DNA of 64,000 bases from Arctic95D-9 sp035967665 (GCA_035967665.1 JAYWLB010000112.1:167888-231887); one strand, 5' to 3'. Counted from the first letter of the stretch, positions 51,631-60,859 are shown. Numbers and translations: made by a program. Notes: generated from the sequence alone by a model not told the origin.

Positions 51631-52044
51631 ATGAGTGTCATCGAGCGACAGGAGCAGCTCATTGAGGATTACGGAATCATTCCCGATCCGATGGAACGCT
51701 TTCAGTTAATTGTCGAAAGCGGTGGAGGAGGCACTGATCCCTTTCCGGAGGAAGCCCGCACCGAAGAGAATCTGGTTCCCGGCTGCGTGTCGAAAGTCTG
51801 GGTCACCGGTGCGGTCAAAGATGGTGTTCTCGATCTCAGAATTGATTCGGAAGCGCCGGCTCTAGCGGCGATTGGAGCGCTGATGTGCCGACTTTATTCC
51901 GGTGCGGAAGTTTCAGCCGTTGTCGCCGTGGAGCCGGATTTTATTGTGGAGTTGGGGATCGATCGAAATTTGACTCCGACCCGTCTCAGAGGGCTTGGGA
52001 ATATCCGAAAGCGGATTGTGGAGTTGGCGGTTCAGGGGATGTGA
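51631..52044 (+). CDS. sufE: SufE-like cysteine desulfuration protein
   Basis: 137 aa from the ATG at 51631, preceded by GAAGG; a GTG at 51616 is an alternative. ENLVPGCVSKVWVTGAVKDG holds the sulfur-accepting Cys in the SufE context. APALAAIGALMCRLYSGAEV and GLGNIRKRIVELA complete the family pattern. SufE accepts persulfide from the SufS desulfurase for Fe-S cluster building. The stop overlaps the TatD start (TGATG), so the two are coupled. No other suf gene is in view. Confidence 0.92.
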   Translation: MSVIERQEQLIEDYGIIPDPMERFQLIVESGGGGTDPFPEEARTEENLVPGCVSKVWVTGAVKDGVLDLRIDSEAPALAAIGALMCRLYSGAEVSAVVAVEPDFIVELGIDRNLTPTRLRGLGNIRKRIVELAVQGM

Positions 52045-52865
52045 TGGGTTTTATCGATGCGCATCTGCATTTACAGGATTCGCGTCTGGCTCCGGAAATT
52101 GACCGTATCGTTGCTCAGATGCGGGCGTCGGGAATTTCCCGCTGGATGGTGAATGGCACCTCTCCGGATGACTGGGGCGAAGTCGCTGCGATAGCGGCAG
52201 CGAATCCGGAAGCAACTGCCGGCTACGGACTGCACCCCTGGATGGTAAACGGGCATGGAATGGCCGGTGTTGATAAACTCGAGTCGTTCCTGGTCGAAGA
52301 TCCCGGCGCTTTTGTGGGGGAAATCGGGTTGGATAAATGGATCCGCGACCACGACATCGATTTGCAGAAGACGTGTTTTCTCAGGCAGATGGAGATGGCG
52401 AACCGACATGGGCGATCGACGGCGATCCACTGCCTCCAGAGCTGGGGGCATCTGCGGGAGTGTTTGAGAGAACTTCCTCCGTCGAAGCCGTTTCTGCTGC
52501 ATTCGTTTGGAGGGCCCCGCGAAATGATAGGAGATTTTCTCGAGCTGGGTGCCTACTTTTCTATTTCGGGGTATTTCTTCCGTCCTGACAAAGCGGGTAA
52601 ACTCTCAGTCTTTGATGAGATACCGATGGATCGTATTCTGCTCGAAACTGATGCCCCGGATATGCTTCCTCCCGATGAAATGATCAGCGTGGCTCTGAAT
52701 GACGGGGTGAATCATCCTGCCAACCTGGTGAACGTGTATGCAGCGTATGCGGCACATATCTCACGGCCGATCGACTGGGTTATCGATCAAACCGCCCGAA
52801 ATTTTCGCGATTGGTATCAGGCGAAAGCCCGTTCCATTGCCGATGAGAGATCCGCGATGGAATAA
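52044..52865 (+). CDS. TatD family metal-dependent hydrolase
   Basis: 273 aa. Metal site DAHLHLQDS (HxH), GEIGLDKWI (Glu), AIHCLQSWGHL and LLHSFGG (His), and the Asp of LLETDAPDM are all present, as in TatD nucleases. Starts inside the sufE stop. Its 3' end overlaps the convergent histidine kinase gene by 49 bases on the opposite strand. Members act on DNA 3' ends or related phosphoesters. Confidence 0.92.
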   Translation: MGFIDAHLHLQDSRLAPEIDRIVAQMRASGISRWMVNGTSPDDWGEVAAIAAANPEATAGYGLHPWMVNGHGMAGVDKLESFLVEDPGAFVGEIGLDKWIRDHDIDLQKTCFLRQMEMANRHGRSTAIHCLQSWGHLRECLRELPPSKPFLLHSFGGPREMIGDFLELGAYFSISGYFFRPDKAGKLSVFDEIPMDRILLETDAPDMLPPDEMISVALNDGVNHPANLVNVYAAYAAHISRPIDWVIDQTARNFRDWYQAKARSIADERSAME

Positions 52866-54451
52866 GGTTTCGGAACCGCGGCTTTAAAGCCGAACTCCAG
52901 AATTCCCGGAGGATTTTCGTCTTCGAAATATCCGCTCGTTGCGATGGCAACAAGGTCAGGGTCAATCCTTTGAAGGTGCTTGAAGACCTGGATTCCGTCC
53001 AGTCCGCCCGGTAGCGTGATATCAATCAGCGCGGCATCAATGCTTTCAGCAGAGCCGTGATACTCTCTGAAAATTCGTATGGCTTCTTCACCGCTGGTAG
53101 CGACAAGAAAATTGCAACCGAGGTGCTTCAGGATGCCTTGAGTGGCCTTGGCGATTTTGGGATCGTCTTCGACTATCAAGATGCGGTTTCCGCTGAAATC
53201 TCTCAAGGTGACGCGACCGGAAGACGTCGGCTCACTGAAGATCCCCGACATGGAGTCTTCAGATGACTCAGTGGATGGAAGAAAAACAAGAAACTCCGTT
53301 CCCACTCCGACAATAGAGGCGACGCGAATGACGCCGCCGTGCGATTCCACGATCTCTTTGCAGGAGGCGAGCCCAAAGCCGCTGCCATCGTGCTTGGTTG
53401 TAAAATCACGATCAAAAATTCGAGGAAGGACTTCCGGGGGGATGCCGTTCCCGCGATCCCTTACCGAAATGACGGTGTAGTTGCCGGTAGTGACCTTATA
53501 CTTGTTATCCGCTCCCAGATTGGCATTGCCGGCGACGAGATCGATGGTGCCGCCGTTGGGCATCGCCTGCCGCGCGTTGGTAACCAGATTGTGCAAGACT
53601 TGATAAATCTGAGCCGGATCACCGTGCACGCACCTGACACCGTCGTGGATGTTCAGGCGTGAGCGGGTTTTCGACCCCGCAGTGCAGAGTCGTGAGACCC
53701 GTTTCAGGAGGCCGTTGACGCGGAATACATGATGCGTGTCCGTTTCCTTTCGGCTGAGCGCGAGCATTTGCCGCGCGAGAACCTCGGCATCACTGAGGGC
53801 CCATTCGGCTTCTTCAAGAAAGGGGGCAACGGCCCGCTTCAGCGCGCCGCTTTCGAGTCCGGCCAGTTCCAGATTCGACTTGATGATTTGAAGCGCGTTT
53901 TTGAAATCGTGCGCGACACCGCCTGCTGTCATCGCGACTGAATCGGACCGGGAATCGCTATCGATTCTCGGCCGGGCGCTGACTTCGGGGATTCGCGGTT
54001 CGGCCGGTTTCATCGGCTCGGCCGGCTCCGGCTGTGGCTGCGTGTTGACTTCCCGCGCCTCTGAAAGTGGCTCAAAGGTGAGAATGAAATAGGAGCCCGG
54101 TGTGTTCTCCCGCTTTGTGGGCCTTATGGTCCAATGACACCTGACTCTGCGGCCATCGGCCCTCATCAGATCCCGGTCCATCCAGCAGTAAGTGCTTCGC
54201 TCTGCAATGGCCGGAAGTTTTCCAATCAGGCTGGTGAGATCGTTGCGGTCATAGATGAGACCGAGAGGGGAGCCTTCGAGCGATTGTTTCTCGTAGCCTG
54301 TCGTCTTCAGAGCGTGTGGATTCGCATAGACCATCTTCGGTCCGAGAGGGGTGAGGGCGCTGCCCTCGATCACGATGATTCCGGCATTTTTAGCGATGCC
54401 ATCCGAATTCTCGGGACGTGCGCTACTGGGAACCTGTGATGCCAAACTCAT
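52817..54451 (-). CDS. Soluble hybrid histidine kinase (PAS - HisKA/HATPase - receiver)
   Basis: 544 aa, no membrane segment. A PAS-like domain lies at about 20-130 (IIVIEGSALTPLGPKMVYAN, PHALKTTGYEKQSLEG), then a Pro/Glu linker. The H box GGVAHDFKNALQIIKSN is near residue 178. The HATPase domain has N box HNLVTNARQAMPNGG, DRGNGIPPEVLPRIFD and GSGFGLASCKEIVESHGG. A C-terminal receiver lies at about 415-544 (ILIVEDDPKIAK, the Asp of ALIDITLPGGLDG, the Lys of AAVPKPY). A cytoplasmic sensor with no obvious output partner nearby. Its end overlaps the TatD gene end. Confidence 0.92.
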   Translation of the reverse strand: MSLASQVPSSARPENSDGIAKNAGIIVIEGSALTPLGPKMVYANPHALKTTGYEKQSLEGSPLGLIYDRNDLTSLIGKLPAIAERSTYCWMDRDLMRADGRRVRCHWTIRPTKRENTPGSYFILTFEPLSEAREVNTQPQPEPAEPMKPAEPRIPEVSARPRIDSDSRSDSVAMTAGGVAHDFKNALQIIKSNLELAGLESGALKRAVAPFLEEAEWALSDAEVLARQMLALSRKETDTHHVFRVNGLLKRVSRLCTAGSKTRSRLNIHDGVRCVHGDPAQIYQVLHNLVTNARQAMPNGGTIDLVAGNANLGADNKYKVTTGNYTVISVRDRGNGIPPEVLPRIFDRDFTTKHDGSGFGLASCKEIVESHGGVIRVASIVGVGTEFLVFLPSTESSEDSMSGIFSEPTSSGRVTLRDFSGNRILIVEDDPKIAKATQGILKHLGCNFLVATSGEEAIRIFREYHGSAESIDAALIDITLPGGLDGIQVFKHLQRIDPDLVAIATSGYFEDENPPGILEFGFKAAVPKPYSIADLSSAMERAFA

Positions 54452-54586
54452 TCGCTGATCGGTGAACGAAGTATAAAAGTGAAAGAAGGGACTATTTAAT
54501 AACCGACATCATTTGATTAAGAAAGCTTAAATTGATAGTAATTTGTATATTTCGTTTCCAAAAAAAGGATGGGGCGTCTAATACGA

Positions 54587-54618
54587 AAAAAGCCCGGAAG
54601 AAATCTTCCGGGCTTTTC
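54587..54618 (-). terminator. Rho-independent terminator of the DUF1549/DUF1501 operon
   Basis: AAAGCCCGGAAGA (54589-54601) pairs perfectly with TCTTCCGGGCTTT (54604-54616). T-runs occur on both strands, so it can act in both directions. It lies 23 bases beyond the DUF1501 stop. Confidence 0.9.
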
Positions 54619-54640
54619 ACTAATTGGATGTAGAAACTCC

Positions 54641-55960
54641 TTAAGAGAAGAAAGGCATGATGGGGTGCCCTTCGGTGACGATCTCGTCTGTTTTCGGGTC
54701 TCTCTGGTGTCCGGCAATGAGGAATGGTCGACCTGAGGGGGCGTAAACCACCTTGTTCAAATCGAGTCCCATCGCATGGGCAATCGTGGCATTGAAGTCA
54801 CGTGGCTCGACTGGATTTTCCTCAACGGCCATGCCGTCTTTGGTCGAGGAGCCGTAAACCTGTCCACCGTTGATACCGCCACCGGCAAACATCGTTGAGA
54901 ATACCCGCGGGTGGTGATCACGACCGCCGTTGACGTTGATGCGAGGGGTCCGTCCGAATTCGGTTCCGACACAGATCAGTGTCTTCTCGAAAAGGCCTTC
55001 CGCTTTGAGGTCGTCGATGAGTGCACCAAGCGCTTTATCGAGGCTGCCTCCTGTCGTCTGAATGGCGTTCCAGAGATCGTTGTGCATGTCCCATCCACCG
55101 GACTGGACTTCAACGAAACGAACGCCTGAGCTCACGAGGCGTTTCGCCAGCATGGCGCCTTTTCCGACACGTGAATTGCCGTAGCGATTGGTTTTCTCCT
55201 GGTAATTTTCCTCCTTGCTGAGATCGAATGTCTCAAGGTCTTCACTTTGCATGAGCTTGAGTGTCTCATCATAGAACTGTGTGTAGGCCGAGACTTCGTC
55301 GGTCTGGAACTTGCGGCGGAAACCTTCGTCGAAGGTGTTCATGAGGTCGAGACGCTTGTCGAAGAGCTTTTCATCAACACCCTGGTAAGGAGCCGCATTC
55401 TGGACGCCTTTGTCAGGGTCACCGATGGGAAGGGGTGAGAGAGCCGGGCCGAAGAATCCGGCGCCGGGGTGGTTGCCTCCTGCTCCGATCGTGACCGAAT
55501 CGGGAAGTGTATCGTGCTTTTTGCCGAGAAGCGTCTGTGCCCATGGACCCATCGATGGGTGGACAATGGTGGCACGCGGCTGGTAGCTGGTGTGCATCCA
55601 GTAGGAGCCACCGCGGTGGTCACCGGTCTTCTGGGTCATGGAGCGAACCACGGCAATATCCTTGAAGCGCTTTGCCATTTCAGGCATGAACTCCGCGAGC
55701 TCGATACCGGCGACGCCCGTCTTGATTCCTTTTGTCTTGCCGCCATTTTCGTGGCCCGGCTTGGGATCGAAGGTGTCCATGTGGGTCATCCCACCGGACA
55801 TGTAGAAGAAGATACAGTGTTCTGCTTTTCCTCCACCGGCAGCCTGCACCTTATTGGCAGCTCCCAGAGGCAGAATGCTAACACCGAGGGCTGTCTTAGC
55901 CGTGTTGGCGACAAATTGGCGCCGGCTTAGTTGGTCGAGTTTGTTCAGTTGATCTTTCAT
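54641..55960 (-). CDS. Tat-exported DUF1501 protein
   Basis: 439 aa. Twin-arginine signal (LSRRQFVANTAKTALGVSIL). DUF1501 motifs: CIFFYMSGGMTHMDTFDPKP, VVRSMTQKTGDHRGGSYWMH, GWDMHNDLWNAI, VGTEFGRTPRINVNGGRDHH. Very close to the family consensus. The last gene of the third module, 42 bases after the DUF1549/DUF1553 gene on the same strand. Confidence 0.92.
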   Translation of the reverse strand: MKDQLNKLDQLSRRQFVANTAKTALGVSILPLGAANKVQAAGGGKAEHCIFFYMSGGMTHMDTFDPKPGHENGGKTKGIKTGVAGIELAEFMPEMAKRFKDIAVVRSMTQKTGDHRGGSYWMHTSYQPRATIVHPSMGPWAQTLLGKKHDTLPDSVTIGAGGNHPGAGFFGPALSPLPIGDPDKGVQNAAPYQGVDEKLFDKRLDLMNTFDEGFRRKFQTDEVSAYTQFYDETLKLMQSEDLETFDLSKEENYQEKTNRYGNSRVGKGAMLAKRLVSSGVRFVEVQSGGWDMHNDLWNAIQTTGGSLDKALGALIDDLKAEGLFEKTLICVGTEFGRTPRINVNGGRDHHPRVFSTMFAGGGINGGQVYGSSTKDGMAVEENPVEPRDFNATIAHAMGLDLNKVVYAPSGRPFLIAGHQRDPKTDEIVTEGHPIMPFFS

Positions 55961-56002
55961 AGCAAATTGTAGGTTAAATTATTGGGTTTAATGGGGGGCG
56001 AA

Positions 56003-58210
56003 TTACTGGATGAACATGAACTCGCGGGTATTGACGAGCGCCCAGATAACGTTTCCGATCGCGAGGGCCTCCTCTTCTTCTTTTTCTTTTTCGCTCATCC
56101 CTCTGTCCGTCTTGGCTCGCATTCCCGACTGGGCCATCGATTTTTCTTCCGAAGAAGGATAACGGGCGAGAACGCTGAGGAAGATTTTTTCAATCTTGTC
56201 TCTTTTCGAGCCGCGGCCGTTGGCGATCTCCTTGATGAGATAAGCGTCCGGGCTGGTAAGGACTGCGTTGGTGATTTTGCCATTGAGGAGCGCCATGACC
56301 TGCGGGGAAGAGCCGCCGGTGAACTGGTTTTCAATGAGCTGCTTGTCGGACTGTCCGAACATGCGGAGGAAGTGCGCTGCCGGCATGGGCTGTCTCAGCT
56401 CAGAGGCACGGAACATCATTTCTCCATCGACATAGTCATCTCTGGAAACGGCGTCACCGCTGCCTCCGTATTTCACCAGTTTACTGGCTTTGCTGAACTG
56501 TTCTTTCCATCCGAGAATATCGTCCGCCGTTTTGAGGCTGGCAGGATCGACGTTCATAGCGGCTTTGTAGGATTCCGCTCCGCGGCGAATCACTTCCTCA
56601 GGATTGGGAGTCGTGAGTGTAACCAGTGAATCCCAAATCTGCTCGGCAGTCATGCGGCGGAGGATCGGACCGGGGAAGTGATAGGTTCCTTTGTCGATCT
56701 GAGTGAGCGATGGGGACATTGTCTCGGCTTCGCGCTGATAGGTCTTCGTGTTGTAAATGACACGGAAGAAATCTTTCACGCTGTAGTCGAGGTCTTTCAT
56801 CATTTCCTCAAGGAAGGTGAGAAGCTCGTAGTTCTGAGCCTGTCCGTCGAGGTGACCGGGAATGTTGTAAACCGGCTCGATCTGAGCGAGACCGAAAGCG
56901 ATTTTCCAAAGACGGTTCACAGTATTAATCGTGAAACGTGGATTGTCGGGAGCAACCATCCAGTCAGCAAATGCGTGACGAGGGGAGTCGTAGTCTTCGA
57001 CTTTGACGATCGAGCCGAAATAGGCAGAAGGCTTCACGGGCATTTCAGGTTCACCGTCGTCGTATTTGTAATCGTGAGGAAGCTTCACTTCGTTGGTGCC
57101 GTCATCGATGACCTGGGTGCGGTGAGTTCCGAACCACTGACCGAGATTGCGGTCCTCTTCCCGGTTTTCAGGAAGCTTTCCGGCAGCCTTGAGAACTTTA
57201 TTCATTCTCGCTACCTCGGAGCGATAGTCACCGCCTGCCATCATCATCGAGCCGCCGCCACCGCGAGTTTCGGTTTCGCCCATGAAGGCAGCCATTTTGA
57301 AGAAGTCCATCTGCATCACTTCCTCGAAGGGGTGATCGTGGCACTGTGCGCAGGTGATCTCCGTTCCCATGAAAACGGTGAAGGAATTGGAAAGGTTACA
57401 GAGGCGCATTCCGTCGTCTGAAACAAGGTAACCGGTAGCGGGTTCGTCCCAGATTTTTCCGGTTGCCGTCAGCATCTCACGAACCATGTCGTCGAACGGC
57501 TTGTCAGAACGGATCGACTCTTTGATATACTCCATGTAGGGATCCACTTTGAGATCGCCGTTACCCATCATGACGACTCCCTCACGAATCCGGAGAAGGT
57601 CGGAGTAATAGTTATACATTCGCATGACGAAGGCATCCGAGTCGAGCAGCGTGTTAATGAGCTCGGCGCGCTTTGTATTAGAGCGGTTGTTCAGAAAGGC
57701 TTCCGCCTCGTCGAAAGTGGGGATACGACCCGCGATATCGAGATAGATGCGGCGGAGGAACTGATTATCAGTCGTCATCTCATTCGGAGCGCACATTTGC
57801 ATCTCACGTTCGATCTCCTCTTTGCGCTTAATCTTTTCCGCAGTCGTCAAATCTGATTTCTCCGGAAGTTTCGCAAGTTCTTCGCGAAGTTCCCCGTAGC
57901 TCGCTTTGGCCTTTTCAATCACGAGGCTGTCAATCGCTGCGGCAAGGGCCGCCGGATCGGTAGGAAGATTTCCTTTCACGAAAAGTCGGTCCGCTTCGCT
58001 CAGCTTGGCGACGGGGTAATTGATGATTTTCCCATCGGCTAATTTCAATTGCACAGCGGCGGTCGCTCCCGCACCACTGGTTCCGGCGAATTCCGCTTCG
58101 AGAGACTTTCCATCAGCGGAAGTCCAGGTTCGAGGTTCAGCTTCGACAGCCAGGGGGATCAGGAACGCAATGACGGTTGCGATCAGGGATTGGGTTGTGT
58201 TCTTTATCAT
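56003..58210 (-). CDS. Secreted DUF1549-DUF1553 protein with SHD1-like N-terminal domain
   Basis: 735 aa from the ATG at 58210, giving a signal peptide (SLIATVIAFLIPLAVEAEP). Residues about 25-90 look like the SHD1 domain (RTWTSADGKSLEAEFAGTSG, LADGKIINYPVAKLSEADRL). DUF1549 follows at about 150-360 (DNQFLRRIYLDIAGRIPTFD, with CAQCHDHPFE) and DUF1553 at about 400-690 (PDNPRFTINTVNRLWKIAFG). There is no PSCyt1 domain, unlike the other two modules; one CxxCH remains. It has its own promoter and is followed by the DUF1501 partner. Confidence 0.9.
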   Translation of the reverse strand: MIKNTTQSLIATVIAFLIPLAVEAEPRTWTSADGKSLEAEFAGTSGAGATAAVQLKLADGKIINYPVAKLSEADRLFVKGNLPTDPAALAAAIDSLVIEKAKASYGELREELAKLPEKSDLTTAEKIKRKEEIEREMQMCAPNEMTTDNQFLRRIYLDIAGRIPTFDEAEAFLNNRSNTKRAELINTLLDSDAFVMRMYNYYSDLLRIREGVVMMGNGDLKVDPYMEYIKESIRSDKPFDDMVREMLTATGKIWDEPATGYLVSDDGMRLCNLSNSFTVFMGTEITCAQCHDHPFEEVMQMDFFKMAAFMGETETRGGGGSMMMAGGDYRSEVARMNKVLKAAGKLPENREEDRNLGQWFGTHRTQVIDDGTNEVKLPHDYKYDDGEPEMPVKPSAYFGSIVKVEDYDSPRHAFADWMVAPDNPRFTINTVNRLWKIAFGLAQIEPVYNIPGHLDGQAQNYELLTFLEEMMKDLDYSVKDFFRVIYNTKTYQREAETMSPSLTQIDKGTYHFPGPILRRMTAEQIWDSLVTLTTPNPEEVIRRGAESYKAAMNVDPASLKTADDILGWKEQFSKASKLVKYGGSGDAVSRDDYVDGEMMFRASELRQPMPAAHFLRMFGQSDKQLIENQFTGGSSPQVMALLNGKITNAVLTSPDAYLIKEIANGRGSKRDKIEKIFLSVLARYPSSEEKSMAQSGMRAKTDRGMSEKEKEEEEALAIGNVIWALVNTREFMFIQ

Positions 58211-58296
58211 GATTGGGTGCGGCAAAGGCAAGGTCTCTTAAAATGTATATCCCCGGAAGGGGCAGGTGTTACATCTCAAATCAAAATTTTATGGAA

Positions 58297-58325
58297 ATTA
58301 TACAAGTTTGGTTTGAGAAGATCAA
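58297..58325 (-). promoter_or_regulatory. Sigma-70-like promoter for the DUF1549-DUF1501 pair
   Basis: On the minus strand TTGATC (58325-58320) and a perfect TATAAT (58302-58297) are 17 bases apart, with a predicted leader of about 80 nt. The -35 abuts the stop of the FecR gene, so the enzyme pair can be transcribed independently of the ECF sigma operon. Confidence 0.6.
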
Positions 58326-59933
58326 TTATTTAATAAAAAAGGCGAGTTCCTGAAGCTGAGTGGTCGATACCGCTTCCTGAAAAATGACGAGGTCATCGAT
58401 CCAGCCCTGTATGCCATCGTCATTGTAGGAGCCGATACGAAGGAGGCGGGCTGAGCCGGAGGAGACCGTGCCGGATTGGAAATCGCTGATCGGCTCCAGC
58501 TTCCCGTCAATGAAAAGATGAAGGTTCGAGGCGAGATCGGGTGTCTCGCCCCCGATGTGACGATAGGCAACGTGATGCCAGTTCCCGTCGGCGATTTCAG
58601 TGCTTCCGACGACGTAGGCGTCGCCGAATTCAACCCGCAGGGCGCCGCGTCTTCCCCGGTTCGATTCCAGATTGCAGAGGACGTTCCAGCTCAGTCCATC
58701 ACGACCATACTGCAGGACCTGATTCTTTTTTGAGGATCCCAGCTTCGGGGGCATCTTAACCCAGAAGGCAACCGAGTGCGGGGCGTCGAGTCTGAAATCC
58801 CGCGCCAGATTCACTTCCAGCGCTTCGCCTTCCTGGAAAATGAGTCCGCCTCCCGAGTGACCTGCAGCGCGCCGGGGTGAACGGCCCAATTCACCGTCGC
58901 CGACGAGATTGACATCGTAATTCATCGTCGCACCGGAATCTTCGACGAGAGCGCCCCCCGATTCATCGAAGTCGAATCGCAAACCGGGTTGGATCATTTC
59001 GCTTACGCCGATGCTCTGGAAAAATCGATCACCGCCGTAGGAGATCGGCTTGAGTTCACTGCGGGTGCGTTCGTCAGCACGAACCGCCATTCCTTCGAGA
59101 AGGGAAACGACCGAGGAAAGCCCGCTGCTGCGGCTCGCTTTCACTTCCCCCTCCATTACGTGAACTTCGGAATCGCCGTTCGGCTCAACCGAAACGCCGA
59201 AGCGGGTTCCAATATCGACGGCATTGAGGCGCGGCGTATTCACCGTGAAGCCACTTGCGGGAGGAGGCACATTCGCGGTGAGGTGGCCCGACTTCAGGAA
59301 GACGCGATTTCCCGATTCAATGCTGAGCTGGGCGGGGCCCTCCACCAGAATCGTGGCTCCGGAATTGAGAGCGATATGCGCTTCCCCCTCTTTGATTTTC
59401 AGCAAGCCATTGGAGAGCCAGCCATCCTCGCGGACACGGGGAAGTGACACCTGATCCCATACGAGATTGTTGCTGTGCTCAAGGCGGGCGGAGTAATTCT
59501 CCACCGGGTCGGCTTTGAGTGTCTTTGCGTCGCCTTCGCGAAAGATAATCGTTTGGAGGACCAGCATCAGACCGATCGAGGCGACTGCAGAGATCAGTCC
59601 CGTTTTAACCAGATCGGGCCAACGGAAAGGAGTGAGTCCTCCTCTCTCCTCGACGATTTCTGTGAGCACTGATTTTTTGAAATCACGCACGCTCCTGAGA
59701 CCTTCGGTTCGAATCGTTTCCATGACCGAGCGGTTGAAGGAATTTTCTTCCTGCCCGGCCTGCCCGGCTGCCGAATCTGCGCTCAGGAGGGTTTCCAGCG
59801 CGGCGTTCATTTGGCACTGCTGGATAAAGCTGTTGCGCAGATCCCTGTCATTCCGCAGGGCATGCTCCACCTGCCGGCGACCTTTGTCGTCCAGCTCGCC
59901 GGAGATAAATGCTTCTAAATGTTCTGAGTTCAC
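58326..59933 (-). CDS. FecR-domain anti-sigma factor with LamG domain
   Basis: 535 aa, GTG start. The N-terminal cytoplasmic part (HLEAFISGELDDKGRRQVEH) resembles anti-sigma sensing regions. One membrane span lies at about 110-130 (LISAVASIGLMLVLQTII), a FecR domain at about 180-290 (GEAHIALNSGATILVEGPAQ, TPRLNAVDIGTRFGVSVEPN, VMEGEVKA), and a LamG-type domain at about 390-530 (APHSVAFWVKMPPKLG, GNWHHVAYRHIGG, GWIDDLVIFQEA). It starts 9 bases after the sigma gene. By analogy with FecR it relays an outside (possibly glycan) signal to that sigma factor. Confidence 0.88.
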   Translation of the reverse strand: MNSEHLEAFISGELDDKGRRQVEHALRNDRDLRNSFIQQCQMNAALETLLSADSAAGQAGQEENSFNRSVMETIRTEGLRSVRDFKKSVLTEIVEERGGLTPFRWPDLVKTGLISAVASIGLMLVLQTIIFREGDAKTLKADPVENYSARLEHSNNLVWDQVSLPRVREDGWLSNGLLKIKEGEAHIALNSGATILVEGPAQLSIESGNRVFLKSGHLTANVPPPASGFTVNTPRLNAVDIGTRFGVSVEPNGDSEVHVMEGEVKASRSSGLSSVVSLLEGMAVRADERTRSELKPISYGGDRFFQSIGVSEMIQPGLRFDFDESGGALVEDSGATMNYDVNLVGDGELGRSPRRAAGHSGGGLIFQEGEALEVNLARDFRLDAPHSVAFWVKMPPKLGSSKKNQVLQYGRDGLSWNVLCNLESNRGRRGALRVEFGDAYVVGSTEIADGNWHHVAYRHIGGETPDLASNLHLFIDGKLEPISDFQSGTVSSGSARLLRIGSYNDDGIQGWIDDLVIFQEAVSTTQLQELAFFIK

Positions 59934-59942
59934 AGTAAAAAA

Positions 59943-60512
59943 TCAGTTGGTTCGGAGTTCGGCCTCCATCTTTGTCTCGATGCACTGCTTCAGTGCCGTT
60001 CGAATGCGGCAAAGCGTCGTTCTCACCCACGACTCGCTCTGGTTGAAATCTGCCGCCATTTCCCGTGAAGACTGCGACAGTTTGTATTTGTGCTCGAGCA
60101 GTGAGCGCTGCTGTTCCGGCAGGGAGCGGAGACACTCGTCAAGATAGACGATGATGGGGGACTCCGGGCTGAACTCCCCCTGAGCTCCCTGACGAATCAG
60201 GAGGTGATCGAGATACTTTTCATTGTTCTTCGAGAGGCGCTGGTGGCGCAGGGTTTCCTTGCGAATCAGGTTGTAGGCGATCGCGCGGAGCCATTTCCCG
60301 AAATCGGTTCCGGCTTTAAAGTCGGAGATGTGTCGATGAGCAAAAACGAAGGTCTCGTGAGCGATTTCATCGACGAGATGGGAAATCGGCAGCTTCATCG
60401 CGACAAAGGAGCGCAAGTGAGTGCTGTGAAGGTCGAGAAGTCCCTCGAAAGCCTCCAAATCACCGGCTTGAACCCGTTTCACCAGGTCCGTCTCTGTATC
60501 ATGTGTATCCAC
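59943..60512 (-). CDS. ECF-type RNA polymerase sigma factor
   Basis: 189 aa, GTG start. Region 2: LVKRVQAGDLEAFEGLLDLH, LVDEIAHETFVFAHRHISDF, WLRAIAYNLIRKETLRHQRL. Region 4: CLRSLPEQQRSLLEHKYKLS then MAADFNQSESWVRTTLCRIR as helix-turn-helix. It belongs to the ECF family common in Planctomycetes and Verrucomicrobia. The FecR/LamG anti-sigma gene follows 9 bases later. It resembles the truncated sigma gene at the left edge of the window. Confidence 0.92.
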   Translation of the reverse strand: MDTHDTETDLVKRVQAGDLEAFEGLLDLHSTHLRSFVAMKLPISHLVDEIAHETFVFAHRHISDFKAGTDFGKWLRAIAYNLIRKETLRHQRLSKNNEKYLDHLLIRQGAQGEFSPESPIIVYLDECLRSLPEQQRSLLEHKYKLSQSSREMAADFNQSESWVRTTLCRIRTALKQCIETKMEAELRTN

Positions 60513-60760
60513 TGCCCGAATATACCCTCAGCGACCGGATTTGTGACAAATTGTTTCGCAGGGATCACCTCGCCGGTATTCAAATTTCAGGGGACGGAAA
60601 CCATTGTGATCATGAACCTCAGGTTCGGCCGCGACGGCGCATCGGGCAGCTCTCTCATTACCATACGGGGAGCTCTCCCCGAAGTGATATCCGCGACCTC
60701 ATCTCAGGCGCGCAGAGCGCTCGCGGAATCTCCGGATAGACGCATCTTTTTCGAGGAAAA
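60513..60760. other. Intergenic region upstream of sigma gene
   Basis: 248 bases between the divergent sigma gene and the first repeat of the cassette-like array. It should hold the sigma promoter on the minus strand; no consensus is recognisable. A GGGGAGCTCTCCCC palindrome lies near 60667-60680. Confidence 0.35.
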
Positions 60761-60848
60761 CCTTGCTCTACCAGAGACGGCGGGACATTCTCAGTGAGCA
60801 ATGCCTCACGTGATATCGTCTCGGGAGGTGATACTAATAAAGACTGTT
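60761..60848 (+). repeat. Left copy of the 88-bp boundary repeat
   Basis: Shares with 63213-63299, in order: CCTTGCT, GGACATTCTC (60783-60792), TGATATC (60811-60817) and an identical 24-base block at 60825-60848 beginning GAGGTGATACTAATAAAG. Distances between blocks agree within one base. A small hairpin (CTCT-ACC-AGAG, 60766-60776) corresponds to a different hairpin in the other copy. The block contains GGAGGTGAT, complementary to the 16S rRNA 3' end. Confidence 0.7.
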
Positions 60849-60859
60849 CGCTCTATAAA

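Noticed and set aside
60204..60797. 197-codon open frame opposite the sigma gene
   Set aside because: It overlaps the sigma factor on the other strand and crosses into the boundary repeat; no motif seen.
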